Assembly (NCBI GenBank): GCA_050944475.1
Contig: JBMNRD010000001.1
Location: 310,001-374,000, forward strand
Direction: 5' to 3'
Length of the DNA stretch: 64,000 nucleotides
Source of the DNA: RGIG5612 sp050944475
GTDB lineage: Bacteria; Bacillota; Clostridia; Lachnospirales; Lachnospiraceae
The notes below the pieces were generated by a model, which was not told the origin of the DNA, did no database searches, and saw only the letters and a program-made list of their open reading frames with translations. Numbering within the stretch: the stretch's first letter is position 1; every line of letters starts with the position of its first letter. Below are positions 24,615 through 32,333 of this stretch, piece after piece. The translations under genes were made by a program, and so were the position numbers.

Positions 24615-24914
24615 TTACAGGCCTTCGAAGATTTCAATGTCCTTGCTGTCGGCTGTCAGGGTTACGATAGCCTTCTTGGACTGCGGCGCCTTACCGACGA
24701 TTCTGCCGCGACGCCTTGTCTTCGGATGACGATTCATAGTATTAACACTTGCGACCTTGGTTCCTGCAAACATTTTCTCTACTGCTTCCTTAATCTGAGA
24801 CTTGTTGGCATCGGGATGTACCAGAAATGAATACTTCTTGTCTGCCATATGATTCATGCTCTTCTCGGAAATAACCGGCTTAAGGATTACATCATAATAT
24901 TTTATATCAGCCAT
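24615..24914 (-). CDS. rplW: 50S ribosomal protein L23
   Basis: L23 lies at the tunnel exit and is the docking site of trigger factor and the signal recognition particle. The 99 residues contain VILKPVISEKSMNHMADKKY and NTMNRHPKTRRRGRIVGKAP. Its ATG shares one base with the rplD stop. Confidence 0.98.
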   Translation of the reverse strand: MADIKYYDVILKPVISEKSMNHMADKKYSFLVHPDANKSQIKEAVEKMFAGTKVASVNTMNRHPKTRRRGRIVGKAPQSKKAIVTLTADSKDIEIFEGL

Positions 24915-25534
24915 TATGCGTATACCTCCTGAATAGTCTCAAGTGCTGCCTTATCTATAACCACCGCCTCGTGCTTCAAAATATCATACACGTTGATGGT
25001 TTCCGTCCGGGCGGTTTTTACATTGGGAATGTTCCTTGCTGAAAGAATTACATTCTTATCGTTCTCGTTAAGAATGACCAGTGCCTTCTCCGCCTGAAGT
25101 TTCTTGAGCAGGTTAACCATTATCTTGGTGCTGATTTCTTCGCACTTGATTGCATCAATGACAAAGAACTTGTTTTCCTGAACTCTGGATGCAAGTACAC
25201 TCTTAAGAGCAGCTCTCTTTTCCTTCTTGTTCATCTTAACTGAATAATCGCGCGGCTTCGGGGCAAATACTACACCGCCGCCTGTCCACTGCGGAGCACG
25301 GATGGAGCCGTGACGCGCGCGCCCGGTGCCCTTTTGTCTCCATGGCTTTCTTCCGCCACCGGCTACTTCGGCACGCGTCTTGGCACTCTGTGTGCCCCGG
25401 CGCTTGTTGGCAAGCTGTGAAACAACTGCCTGATGTACGAGGTGCTGGTTAATCTCTACATCGAAGATTTCCGCCTTCAGTTCAACTTCACCTACTACAG
25501 CGCCTTCCATATTATAAACAGATACTTTTGACAT
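24914..25534 (-). CDS. rplD: 50S ribosomal protein L4
   Basis: L4 binds 23S rRNA early in assembly and sends a loop into the tunnel; in Escherichia coli it also represses the S10 operon. The 206 residues include the tunnel loop region GGGRKPWRQKGTGRARHGSI (about 62-81) and the C-terminal globular part. It lies 30 bases after rplC. Whether it acts on the long rpsJ leader here cannot be told from sequence. Confidence 0.98.
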   Translation of the reverse strand: MSKVSVYNMEGAVVGEVELKAEIFDVEINQHLVHQAVVSQLANKRRGTQSAKTRAEVAGGGRKPWRQKGTGRARHGSIRAPQWTGGGVVFAPKPRDYSVKMNKKEKRAALKSVLASRVQENKFFVIDAIKCEEISTKIMVNLLKKLQAEKALVILNENDKNVILSARNIPNVKTARTETINVYDILKHEAVVIDKAALETIQEVYA

Positions 25535-25564
25535 CTGAATTCCCTCCTTTCCAAATCCTTACGT

Positions 25565-26194
25565 TCACGCCTTGACAGCACTGCGCACTTCAACGAGTGC
25601 CTTCTTTGGTCCGGGAACTACACCCTTAACCAAAATAAGATTGTCCTGCGCGTCTACTCTGACTACCTCAAGGTTCTGGACGGTAACTCTTTTAGCTCCC
25701 ATTTGTCCCGCCATCTTCTTTCCTTTAAATACACGGCTGGGGGAGGAGGCTGCTCCGATAGAGCCTACAAGTCTGTGGTGCTTGCTGCCGTGAGCCGAGG
25801 GTCCTCTGGAATGTCCATGCCTCTTAATGACGCCTTGATAGCCTTTCCCTTTTGAAATTGCACTGACGTCAATCTTGTCGCCGGCCTCAAAAATATCTGC
25901 CTTGATTTCATCTTTAACTGAAAATTCAGAAGCATTGTCCAACTTGAATTCCCTTATAAATCTCTTGTAAGGAATCTCCGCCTTGTCAAACTTTCCTCTG
26001 TCCGGAGAGTTTACCAGTGTCTCTCTCTTATCAACGAAGCCAACCTGTACGGCCTCGTATCCGTCTTTCTCCATTGTCTTAACCTGTGTAACTACACACG
26101 GGCCGGCCCGGAGAACTGTGACCGGTGTAAGGACCCCATCTTCATTGAAAATCTGAGTCATGCCGATCTTTGTTGCTAAAATCGCCTTCTTCAT
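25565..26194 (-). CDS. rplC: 50S ribosomal protein L3
   Basis: L3 is a primary assembly protein with a loop reaching the peptidyl-transferase centre. The 209 residues start MKKAILATKIGMTQIFNEDG. They contain KGKGYQGVIKRHGHSRGPSA and the family signature near GSIGAASSPSRVFKGKKMAG, which carries the Gln/Lys methylation region. A 120-base gap with palindromes separates it from rpsJ. Confidence 0.98.
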   Translation of the reverse strand: MKKAILATKIGMTQIFNEDGVLTPVTVLRAGPCVVTQVKTMEKDGYEAVQVGFVDKRETLVNSPDRGKFDKAEIPYKRFIREFKLDNASEFSVKDEIKADIFEAGDKIDVSAISKGKGYQGVIKRHGHSRGPSAHGSKHHRLVGSIGAASSPSRVFKGKKMAGQMGAKRVTVQNLEVVRVDAQDNLILVKGVVPGPKKALVEVRSAVKA

Positions 26195-26223
26195 CTATAA
26201 AATCCTCCTGTTAAACTACAGCG

Positions 26224-26314
26224 GAACACGCATCCGCGTGTTCATACTAGAACAGATTGTTCACATTACTGCCGCAGCGGAATACTTGCGCATTCATGAC
26301 GGAACAGCGTGTTC
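26224..26314 (-). repeat. Three GAACA/TGTTC palindromes between rpsJ and rplC
   Basis: In the 120-base gap three inverted repeats share the same arms: GAACACGCATCCGCGTGTTC (26224-26243, 8-bp arms), GAACAGATTGTTC (26250-26262) and GAACAGCGTGTTC (26302-26314, directly after the rpsJ stop). None is followed by a T tract. They may be RNA hairpins or repeated protein-binding sites. The arms resemble a Gram-positive LexA half-site, but the spacing differs (GAAC-N5-GTTC instead of N4). Confidence 0.6.
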
Positions 26315-26632
26315 TTATCTTTCAATCATCTTAAGATTTACGTACACTCCTGCAGGCATGTCGAGCTTTTGCAAAGCTTCCATTGTCTTCTGATTGGGTG
26401 TAATCACGTCGATAAGCCTCTTATGAGTTCTCTGCTCAAACTGTTCACGTGAATCTTTGTACTTATGAACGGCTCTTATAATGGTAACCACTTCCTTTTT
26501 AGTGGGAAGAGGAACCGGTCCGCTGACCTTTGATCCGTTTTTCTTAACGGTCTCAATAATTTTCTCGGCGCTCTGATCGATAAGCCTGTGATCGTAAGCC
26601 TTAAGTGTGATTCTCATTACCTGATTTGCCAT
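26315..26632 (-). CDS. rpsJ: 30S ribosomal protein S10
   Basis: S10 sits in the 30S head and, with NusB, also acts in antitermination. The ATG at 26632, nine bases after AAGGAGG, gives 105 residues starting MANQVMRITLKAYDHRLIDQ, with the core SGPVPLPTKKEVVTIIRAVH and ending PAGVYVNLKMIER. The frame stays open 87 codons upstream, but that part lies in the leader and has no family similarity. First gene of the S10-spc-alpha cluster. Confidence 0.98.
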   Translation of the reverse strand: MANQVMRITLKAYDHRLIDQSAEKIIETVKKNGSKVSGPVPLPTKKEVVTIIRAVHKYKDSREQFEQRTHKRLIDVITPNQKTMEALQKLDMPAGVYVNLKMIER

Positions 26633-26901
26633 AATTAGTCGCCTCCTTATTCGTACTATGGAACCAGTACAAGCGGTGACTGTACACTCCCCCGTGTGTG
26701 TCGTGCTATTTCCATAAAATAATTGGCTCAATGTATCGGCCAATTGCTGCACACTCCACGTCGTTTCCGTCTCAAATGACGGACAGTAGATGGTATACAG
26801 TGACTTGTCGCCAGTTTTAAAAACTTGACATTCGCTCCGCGGAAAACCTGCAAACTCGCGGCTTGCAGCAACCTCTCGCTTCATAGCTATCATGCCACAG
26901 C
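26633..26901 (-). promoter_or_regulatory. Long 5' leader of the S10 cluster
   Basis: About 270 bases separate the predicted start site from the rpsJ ATG. On the minus strand it can form a 7-bp stem AATTGGC/GCCAATT, a 6-bp stem TCCGTC/GACGGA and a 5-bp stem GTACA/TGTAC closer to the ribosome site. The length and stems suggest a regulatory leader, but it does not match a leader family that I recognise. Confidence 0.45.
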
Positions 26902-26907
26902 TTTAGT

Positions 26908-26936
26908 ACTATACACTACTCTTCCGGTAAATGCAA
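26908..26936 (-). promoter_or_regulatory. Promoter of the S10-spc-alpha cluster
   Basis: On the minus strand TTGCAT (26936-26931) and TATAGT (26913-26908) are 17 bases apart, and TG precedes the -10. It lies just past the rplL terminator and drives the 30-gene ribosomal cluster. Confidence 0.7.
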
Positions 26937-26981
26937 GCACTTTTTTATTTTTATTTATTCCCGCTTCCGGCGGCAAGGATG

Positions 26982-27011
26982 AAAGACGGGGCTTCACACG
27001 GATGCCCCGTC
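26982..27011 (-). terminator. Terminator after rplL
   Basis: A perfect 8-bp GC-rich stem GACGGGGC/GCCCCGTC with an 11-base loop stands 18 bases after the rplL stop. Only three T follow it, so termination may be partial, with some read-through into the S10 cluster. Confidence 0.65.
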
Positions 27012-27029
27012 AAATTGCAAAACGACAAA

Positions 27030-27407
27030 TTATTTTGCGGTTCCCTTTGCGCCTTCCTCAGCAAGCTTGGCGATAAGATCGTCAGCCTCTGCCTTTGTAA
27101 CGCCTTCCTTTATGATGCTCGGAGCGGAATCAACAAGATCCTTGGCTTCCTTGAGCCCAAGACCTGCATAGTCACGAACAATCTTGATAATCCTAACCTT
27201 GTTGGGTCCAACCTCTGTAAGCTCTATGCTGAATTCAGTCTGTTCTTCCTCCTGAGTATCAGCTGCGCCGCCTGCTGCTGCTACAACAACACCTGCTGCT
27301 GCAGAAACACCGAATTCTTCTTCGCATGCTTTTACCAGCTCGTTAAGTTCCAGTACGGATAACTCTTTGATAGCTGCAATAAATTCTTCAGTTGTTAACT
27401 TTGCCAT
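27030..27407 (-). CDS. rplL: 50S ribosomal protein L7/L12
   Basis: L12 forms the mobile stalk that recruits translational GTPases. The ATG at 27407, eight bases after GGAGG, gives 125 residues: the N-terminal L10-binding dimer domain (1-32), an Ala/Gly-rich hinge (about 38-55, AAAGVVVAAAGGAA) and the C-terminal domain with KVRIIKIVRDYAGLGLKEAK and DLVDSAPSIIKEGVTKAEAD. It lies 114 bases after rplJ. No rpoB follows; a terminator and the S10 promoter come next. Confidence 0.98.
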   Translation of the reverse strand: MAKLTTEEFIAAIKELSVLELNELVKACEEEFGVSAAAGVVVAAAGGAADTQEEEQTEFSIELTEVGPNKVRIIKIVRDYAGLGLKEAKDLVDSAPSIIKEGVTKAEADDLIAKLAEEGAKGTAK

Positions 27408-27521
27408 TATTATTTCCTCCATAATTTTCTAATTCGTACGCACTATTGTGGCCGGTGCTTCGGCAAATAAAGTAGTATGCCTCCTGCTTGAGGCGCCGGA
27501 TAAACCGGAAATGTCCGCTGA

Positions 27522-28547
27522 TTACTCAGCGGGAGCCTCCTCTGCAGGGGCCTCAGCTGCTTTCTTGGTGGAAGTTTTCTTTGCCGGCGCTTCTGCGGGA
27601 GTCTCCTCGGCCGCAGGGGCTTTCTTTGCGGAAGCCTTCTTTGCCGGCGCTTTCACGGGAGTCTCCTCGGCCGCAGAGGCTTTCTTTACAGGAGCTTCCG
27701 CGGGAGTCTTTTCCGCTACATGAGCCTCAGCTGTCTTCTCAACTGGAGCTTCAGCGGAAGCTTCTTTTGCCGCAGGGGCTTTCTTTGCGGGAGTCTTTTC
27801 CGCTGCTGGAGCCTCCTCAGCTACATGAGCCTCAGCTGCCTTCTCAACTGGAGCTTCAGCGGAAGCTTCTTCTGCCGCAGGGGCTTTCTTGGCGGGAGCC
27901 TCCTCTGCCACGGGCGCCTCTTCAGCTGCAGAGACCTCAACTGCCTCCTCAACGGGGGCTTCTGCGGGAGTCTCTTTCGCTACAGAAGTTTCAGCTGCCT
28001 TCTCAACAGATGTCTCTACGGGAGCCTCTTCTGCAGGGGCTTCGGCTGCCTTCTCAACAGGCACGCCGCCTTTTTCTACAATCTGATTAAGAACCCTTGC
28101 AAGGTTAGCAATCGGCGACTGCAGGCTGCCAAGCAATCTGGAAAGAAGAACTTCTCTTGACGGAATGCCGGCAATAGCCTTAATGCCTGCCTGATCATAA
28201 TAGATTCCGTCAACCACTCCTGCCTTCAGTTCGAACTTGGGTACATCTTTGCTGAACTTGAATAAAATTCTTGCGGGAGCAGTTGCATCGTCCTTTGAAA
28301 TAGCGATGGCGGTAGGCCCTTCCAGATGTGGTGCTAAAGTTTCAAACTCTGTGTCCTTGATAGCGAAGTTAATCATTGTGTTCTTGTAAACCTTGTAAAC
28401 AAGTCCGGCTTCCCGAAGTTCTTTGCGAAGCCTTGTGTCCTGCTCCACGGTAAGTCCGCGATAGTCAACAAGAACAGCTGCCTGAGCACCGTTCAGATGC
28501 TCGGCGATTTCCTTAACCACAGGTTGTTTCAGTTCAACTTTTGCCAT
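27522..28547 (-). CDS. rplJ: 50S ribosomal protein L10 with long Ala/Glu/Pro/Lys tail
   Basis: L10 anchors L12 dimers to the 23S GTPase-associated region. Residues 1-161 are an ordinary L10: MAKVELKQPVVKEIAEHLNG, the globular domain, and the helix SRLLGSLQSPIANLARVLNQ (136-155) that binds L12. Residues 162-341 are an added low-complexity tail built from imperfect units such as EAPAKKAPAAEEASAEAPVE. The DNA of the tail (27522-28064) shows in-frame tandem copies with periods of 60 and 105 bases. The reading frame is intact with no stop or frameshift, and the start follows AAGGAGG. Other L10 proteins end near residue 165-175. Confidence 0.96.
   Translation of the reverse strand: MAKVELKQPVVKEIAEHLNGAQAAVLVDYRGLTVEQDTRLRKELREAGLVYKVYKNTMINFAIKDTEFETLAPHLEGPTAIAISKDDATAPARILFKFSKDVPKFELKAGVVDGIYYDQAGIKAIAGIPSREVLLSRLLGSLQSPIANLARVLNQIVEKGGVPVEKAAEAPAEEAPVETSVEKAAETSVAKETPAEAPVEEAVEVSAAEEAPVAEEAPAKKAPAAEEASAEAPVEKAAEAHVAEEAPAAEKTPAKKAPAAKEASAEAPVEKTAEAHVAEKTPAEAPVKKASAAEETPVKAPAKKASAKKAPAAEETPAEAPAKKTSTKKAAEAPAEEAPAE
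27601..27895 (-). repeat. Tandem in-frame repeats in the L10 tail
   Basis: The 60-base segment starting at 27601 recurs at 27661 with few changes, and the segment starting at 27716 recurs at 27821 (offset 105 bases, 35 codons) almost unchanged for about 75 bases. Both periods are multiples of three, so expansion or loss keeps the frame. Confidence 0.85.
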
Positions 28548-28585
28548 TTTTTTCCTCCTTATTTTTTATTTCATGCCGTATGAGG

Positions 28586-28690
28586 AAAAACACCCTCCCT
28601 GCCGCAACGACAGGGAGGGTGAGAATAACTCTTCATAATCTCCTCGGCAGGTCATTCTATGTTACGCCAGTGGCACCTGCTGTCTTCGGC
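28586..28690 (-). promoter_or_regulatory. Ribosomal protein L10 leader with attenuator
   Basis: The minus strand begins with GCCGAAGACAGCAGGTGCC (28690-28672), the conserved element of the Firmicutes L10 leader RNA that binds L10-L12. It ends with an 11-bp perfect stem CACCCTCCCTG/CAGGGAGGGTG (28621-28591) and TTTTT (28590-28586), a strong Rho-independent attenuator. Excess L10-L12 should reduce rplJ-rplL expression through it. Confidence 0.88.
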
Positions 28691-28696
28691 AATTGA

Positions 28697-28725
28697 AAAC
28701 TAACATATTCTTTTATTTGTGTCAA
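28697..28725 (-). promoter_or_regulatory. Promoter of rplJ-rplL
   Basis: On the minus strand TTGACA (28725-28720), 17 bases, TAGTTT (28702-28697) with a TG one base before the -10. It starts 6 bases after the rplA stop, and the start site would fall at the first bases of the L10 leader. Confidence 0.7.
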
Positions 28726-28731
28726 CAATTA

Positions 28732-29430
28732 TCAACCATTGGTGAGCTTCTGAACATTCAGCTTGACGCCGGGCCCCATTGTTGAAGCAAGTGTGATGCT
28801 CTTAAGATATGAGCCCTTTACTGCCGGAGGCCTTGCCTTTATAACCGCATCCATCAGCGCTTCAAAGTTCTCTGAGAGCTGTTCGTTGGTAAATGAAGCC
28901 TTGCCAACGGGGACATGGATGATATTGGCCTTATCCAGCCTGTACTCAATTTTACCTGCTTTAATATCCTTGATGGCCTTGGCAACGTCCGTTGTAACCG
29001 TGCCTGCCTTCGGGTTCGGCATAAGACCCTTCGGTCCGAGAACCTTTCCAAGACGTCCGACAACACCCATCATGTCGGGTGTGGCTATAACGATATCATA
29101 ATCAAACCATCCGTCATTCTGAATTTTCGGAACGAGTTCCTCTGCGCCTACAAAATCGGCGCCTGCCTCAAGGGCTTCCTTTTCCTTATCGCCCTTTGCA
29201 AAAACAAGGACACGCACATCTTTTCCCGTGCCGTTTGGCAGAACGACCGCTCCGCGAACCTGCTGGTCTGCATGACGCCCGTCACAATTTGTTCTGATGT
29301 GAACCTCAATGGTCTCATCAAACTTGGCGGTTGCATTCTGTTTAACCAGAGCAATGGCTTCGTCCGTGTCGTAGAGATTAAGGCGGTCAACTGCAGCTGC
29401 CTTCTCTAAATACTTTTTCCCTCTTTTCAT
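28732..29430 (-). CDS. rplA: 50S ribosomal protein L1
   Basis: L1 forms the stalk that helps tRNA leave the E site, and in many bacteria it represses rplK-rplA translation. The ATG at 29430 after AGGAGG gives 232 residues starting MKRGKKYLEKAAAVDRLNLY. The signature is in the second domain, IVIATPDMMGVVGRLGKVLG and PKGLMPNPKAGTVTTDVAKA. The open frame extends 14 codons further upstream without a ribosome site. It lies 69 bases after rplK. Confidence 0.98.
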   Translation of the reverse strand: MKRGKKYLEKAAAVDRLNLYDTDEAIALVKQNATAKFDETIEVHIRTNCDGRHADQQVRGAVVLPNGTGKDVRVLVFAKGDKEKEALEAGADFVGAEELVPKIQNDGWFDYDIVIATPDMMGVVGRLGKVLGPKGLMPNPKAGTVTTDVAKAIKDIKAGKIEYRLDKANIIHVPVGKASFTNEQLSENFEALMDAVIKARPPAVKGSYLKSITLASTMGPGVKLNVQKLTNG

Positions 29431-29499
29431 AATTAACCTCCTGTGGTACCGGCGGACTGTTCGTCCTTCCACTTAATATAAATACCCTTGCGGGATACT

Positions 29500-29925
29500 T
29501 TACTCTTCTACAATTACTCCCATGCTGCGGCAGGTTCCGGCAATCATACTCATGGCTGCCTCAAGGTTTGCCGCATTCAGGTCGGGCTTCTTTATCTCGG
29601 CAATCTTCTGGAGATCCGCTTTTGAAATGGTTGCAACTTTCTTGCTGTTCGGCTGGCCTGAACCTAACTCAATCTTGCATGCCTTCTTAATAAGAACTGA
29701 TGCCGGCGGAGTTTTGGTTACAAATGTGAAACTCTTGTCAGCGTATACAGTGATTACAACAGGAATGATCATGCCCGGCTGGTCTGCCGTCCTTGCATTA
29801 AATTCCTTGGTAAATTGCACAATATTCACACCATACTGTCCCAGTGCCGGTCCGACAGGCGGTGCGGGAGTTGCTTTGCCTGCTTCTATCTGTAGTTTGA
29901 TATAACCCTCAATCTTCTTTGCCAT
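29500..29925 (-). CDS. rplK: 50S ribosomal protein L11
   Basis: L11 binds the GTPase-associated 23S region with L10 and is needed for the stringent response to uncharged tRNA. The 141 residues have the N-terminal domain with the Pro-rich loop KATPAPPVGPALGQYGVNIV (18-37) and the C-terminal rRNA-binding domain ending MIAGTCRSMGVIVEE. It follows nusG by 30 bases. Confidence 0.98.
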   Translation of the reverse strand: MAKKIEGYIKLQIEAGKATPAPPVGPALGQYGVNIVQFTKEFNARTADQPGMIIPVVITVYADKSFTFVTKTPPASVLIKKACKIELGSGQPNSKKVATISKADLQKIAEIKKPDLNAANLEAAMSMIAGTCRSMGVIVEE

Positions 29926-29955
29926 GACCTTAGTCTTCCTTTCAATCTGTGTATA

Positions 29956-30474
29956 TTACATCTTTTTGATATCCATGAATCCGATATCTACAGGTGTTTC
30001 CCTTCCGAACATATCGACCTTGATGGTGACAGTTTGCTTGCCCTCATTAACCGAGATAACCTTGCCCATGGTTCCTTCCCATACTCCGCTGATGACGGTA
30101 ATCACATCTCCGATCTCGAATGAAATGATTACCTGCTCCGTCTTGGAGATAAGCGGCTCGATTTCCTCATTGGTAAGCGGCACCGGCTTGGAGCCCGGCC
30201 CTACGAAGCCCGTAACTCCTCTGGTATTGCGAACCACATACCATGTGGTGTCGTTCATCACCATATTGATAAGCACATAGCCGGGAAACTGCTTCTTCTG
30301 AACCTGCTTGCGGACACCGTTTTTGATTTCTATAACGTCGTAAACAGGCACCGCAACCTCAAGTATCTGATTCTGAAGCCTTCTGTTCGCAATTGTTTTC
30401 TCAATATTGGCCTTTACCTTATTCTCATAGCCGGAATAGGTATGTACTACATACCAATTAGCTCCCTCTGCCAT
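29956..30474 (-). CDS. nusG: Transcription elongation/antitermination factor NusG
   Basis: NusG binds RNA polymerase during elongation and links it to ribosomes or Rho. The ATG at 30474 after GAAGGAG gives 172 residues: the NGN domain starting MAEGANWYVVHTYSGYENKV (about 1-115) and a KOW domain (about 120-165, IGDVITVISGVWEGTMGKVI). An open frame continues 25 codons upstream with no family similarity. It lies between secE and rplK. Confidence 0.98.
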   Translation of the reverse strand: MAEGANWYVVHTYSGYENKVKANIEKTIANRRLQNQILEVAVPVYDVIEIKNGVRKQVQKKQFPGYVLINMVMNDTTWYVVRNTRGVTGFVGPGSKPVPLTNEEIEPLISKTEQVIISFEIGDVITVISGVWEGTMGKVISVNEGKQTVTIKVDMFGRETPVDIGFMDIKKM

Positions 30475-30490
30475 ATCTGCTCCTTCTAAA

Positions 30491-30685
30491 TCAGGCAATC
30501 CAGCCGATAAATGCCTGAACGCCCATGTCCAAAAGTTTGACCAAAACACCCAGCACTATGGTCACAACTACAACCAAAACGGTCTGTCTGAATGCTGACT
30601 GCTTATTCGGCCAAACAATCTTCTTGAACTCAATCTTGATATTCTTGAAGAAACCGGTTTTTTCTTTCTTCTCGGTTGCAACCAT
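30491..30685 (-). CDS. secE: Protein translocase subunit SecE
   Basis: SecE clamps SecY and is essential for the translocon. The 64 residues show the amphipathic helix KIEFKKIVWPNKQSAFRQTV (17-36) and one membrane helix (about 36-58). This is the short single-helix type normal for Gram-positive bacteria. It starts 3 bases after rpmG. Confidence 0.97.
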   Translation of the reverse strand: MVATEKKEKTGFFKNIKIEFKKIVWPNKQSAFRQTVLVVVVTIVLGVLVKLLDMGVQAFIGWIA

Positions 30686-30688
30686 GGA

Positions 30689-30838
30689 TTATTTCGTCTC
30701 CTTATGCGTTGTATGCTTCCGGCAGAATTTGCAGTACTTCATTGTTTCCATCCTGTCGGAATGTGTCTTTTTATTTTTTGTTGTGTTGTAATTTCTCTGT
30801 TTGCACTCGGTGCATGCCAGGGTAATTCTCGTTCTCAT
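30689..30838 (-). CDS. rpmG: 50S ribosomal protein L33, zinc type
   Basis: The ATG at 30838 after GGGAGGAAG gives 49 residues starting MRTRITLACTECKQRNYNTT. It has Cys pairs CTEC and CKFC, so it is the zinc-binding (C+) form. L33 contacts E-site tRNA. First gene of the rpmG-secE-nusG-rplK-rplA group, ahead of the separate rplJL promoter. Confidence 0.97.
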   Translation of the reverse strand: MRTRITLACTECKQRNYNTTKNKKTHSDRMETMKYCKFCRKHTTHKETK

Positions 30839-30912
30839 GATGTGCTTCCTCCCAGCTAAAATCCGAAATATTTCGGGCACAAAAAAAAGAGTCTTTCCTC
30901 TCTCGCTTGCCT

Positions 30913-30942
30913 AATATAACACGGGTTTATGATAATAGTCAA
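30913..30942 (-). promoter_or_regulatory. Promoter of rpmG-secE-nusG-rplKA
   Basis: On the minus strand TTGACT (30942-30937) with TTATAT 17 bases away or TATATT 18 bases away. The 70-base leader that follows contains a T8 run and a small hairpin CCGAAATATTTCGG just before the ribosome site. Confidence 0.75.
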
Positions 30943-30980
30943 CTGTTTTATTGTTTTTCTAAAAAAATTTTTTTAATGCT

Positions 30981-32333
30981 TTACAACGCTGTGGTCCGGT
31001 CTTCCTCTATTCCCTCGGATGTTTCCTTACGGAATATCACCTTGAATGTGGAAATCAGGCATTTCAAATCCAGCCAAACCGAATAATTCTGTATGTAAAT
31101 CAAATCCAGCCTGAGCTTATTATAAGGCGTGGTATTATATTTGCCGTGAATTTGCGCATATCCGGTGATTCCGCCCTTAACCTTCAGCCTGTAAATGAAT
31201 TCCGGAATGTTCTCCATGTACTGGCGCATAATCTCTGCGCGTTCGGGGCGGGGCCCTACCATGGACATGTCTCCGATAAACACATTGAACACCTGTGGAA
31301 GCTCGTCAAGATGGCTTACCCTGAGAATACGTCCGACCTTCGTTACTCTGCTGTCATTTCTATGTGATAGACGTGCTCCCTGTTCCTCCGCATTTGAAAT
31401 CATGCTCCGGAATTTGATTATCTTGAACACCTTTCCGCCTCTGGTCAGACGTTCCTGACGGTAGAACACCGATCCTCCGTCCTCTAACTTAATCAGCAAC
31501 GCAATAAGCAGCATCAGCCAGCCGAATAAAATGATTATCAGCCCCGAAACAATAATGTCGCCCAATCTTTTAATAAAACGCTGGTCTATGCTCAGCTCGT
31601 AATTCCTTACCAGAAAAATCTGCATGTCGCCTACATGCACATCATTTGCGCTTCTGACAATAATGTCCGTCAACTTCGGGAACAGATAAATACGCTTACT
31701 ACGGGCATAGCAATACTTAAGCACGTCATTTCGCTCTTCCGCCACAAGGTCGGTCAGCATGACGGACTCATATCCGTCAATCTTTGCCCGCAGTTCCTCT
31801 TCGCTCAAGGATGATATGTTAACGATTTCGTAAATTATGTATCTGTCACTTTTTGAAGTAATGGTGGAAAGAATATCATCATATGCATAGTCCCCGTGAA
31901 TCAGCAATACCTTCCTCGGCGGAAAAATAATATTATTTATATACTTAATAATCAGCACCCACAAAACCGTGGCAAGCATTTCCGCCGCCGCCATACAGGC
32001 AATCGGCCATACGGGAGCATAAACCCTTATTGCCATTACTATAATGAAATAACTCAGCGCGTTTACAATCACACATGTAATAAAATGGGAAAACAGAATG
32101 TCCACGGGCCTTGATGAAATATGGAAAGCGCCGAAAACCTTTCCGAAGACTATCATCATAATCGGGTAGGCTGCCGCCATGGCCCAATGACCCCTTCTTG
32201 CAAGCGGGGCCTCGCTCATGTACCTGTAAAAAGCAAACCACAATATAATGTATATAGCCGAATGAAGAGCAAAGAGAATTATAACCTCCGTGAACTCCAC
32301 TAATCTCTTATACTGGTCCCTTTGTTCCGTCAT
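30981..32333 (-). CDS. Polyprenyl-phosphate sugar-1-phosphate transferase (WcaJ/PssY-type)
   Basis: This enzyme starts a polysaccharide or glycan repeat by transferring a sugar 1-phosphate from a UDP-sugar to undecaprenyl phosphate. The 450 residues have four or five N-terminal membrane helices (about 12-35, 45-65, 75-100, 105-125), a cytoplasmic Rossmann-like part and a C-terminal catalytic domain. The catalytic motifs are a hydrophobic helix near 262-283, KIIKFRSM (about 305-312) and SHLDELPQVFNVFIGDMSMV with GPRP (about 335-360). It overlaps galE by 4 bases and ends the eight-gene operon. GalE suggests UDP-Gal or UDP-GalNAc as the sugar donor (inference). Confidence 0.92.
   Translation of the reverse strand: MTEQRDQYKRLVEFTEVIILFALHSAIYIILWFAFYRYMSEAPLARRGHWAMAAAYPIMMIVFGKVFGAFHISSRPVDILFSHFITCVIVNALSYFIIVMAIRVYAPVWPIACMAAAEMLATVLWVLIIKYINNIIFPPRKVLLIHGDYAYDDILSTITSKSDRYIIYEIVNISSLSEEELRAKIDGYESVMLTDLVAEERNDVLKYCYARSKRIYLFPKLTDIIVRSANDVHVGDMQIFLVRNYELSIDQRFIKRLGDIIVSGLIIILFGWLMLLIALLIKLEDGGSVFYRQERLTRGGKVFKIIKFRSMISNAEEQGARLSHRNDSRVTKVGRILRVSHLDELPQVFNVFIGDMSMVGPRPERAEIMRQYMENIPEFIYRLKVKGGITGYAQIHGKYNTTPYNKLRLDLIYIQNYSVWLDLKCLISTFKVIFRKETSEGIEEDRTTAL

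Noticed and set aside
26302..26314. LexA box in the rpsJ-rplC gap
   Set aside because: The arms GAAC and GTTC are present, but spacing is five bases and not four, and the place between ribosomal genes is not a usual SOS promoter.
26633..26893. In-frame 87-codon extension of rpsJ
   Set aside because: S10 proteins start at the MANQVMRITL region, and AAGGAGG stands before that ATG. The extra codons lie in the leader and show no family similarity.
27601..28064. CRISPR-like or transposon-type repeat array
   Set aside because: The repeats are in-frame codon repeats in the L10 tail with no unique spacers, and no Cas gene is nearby.
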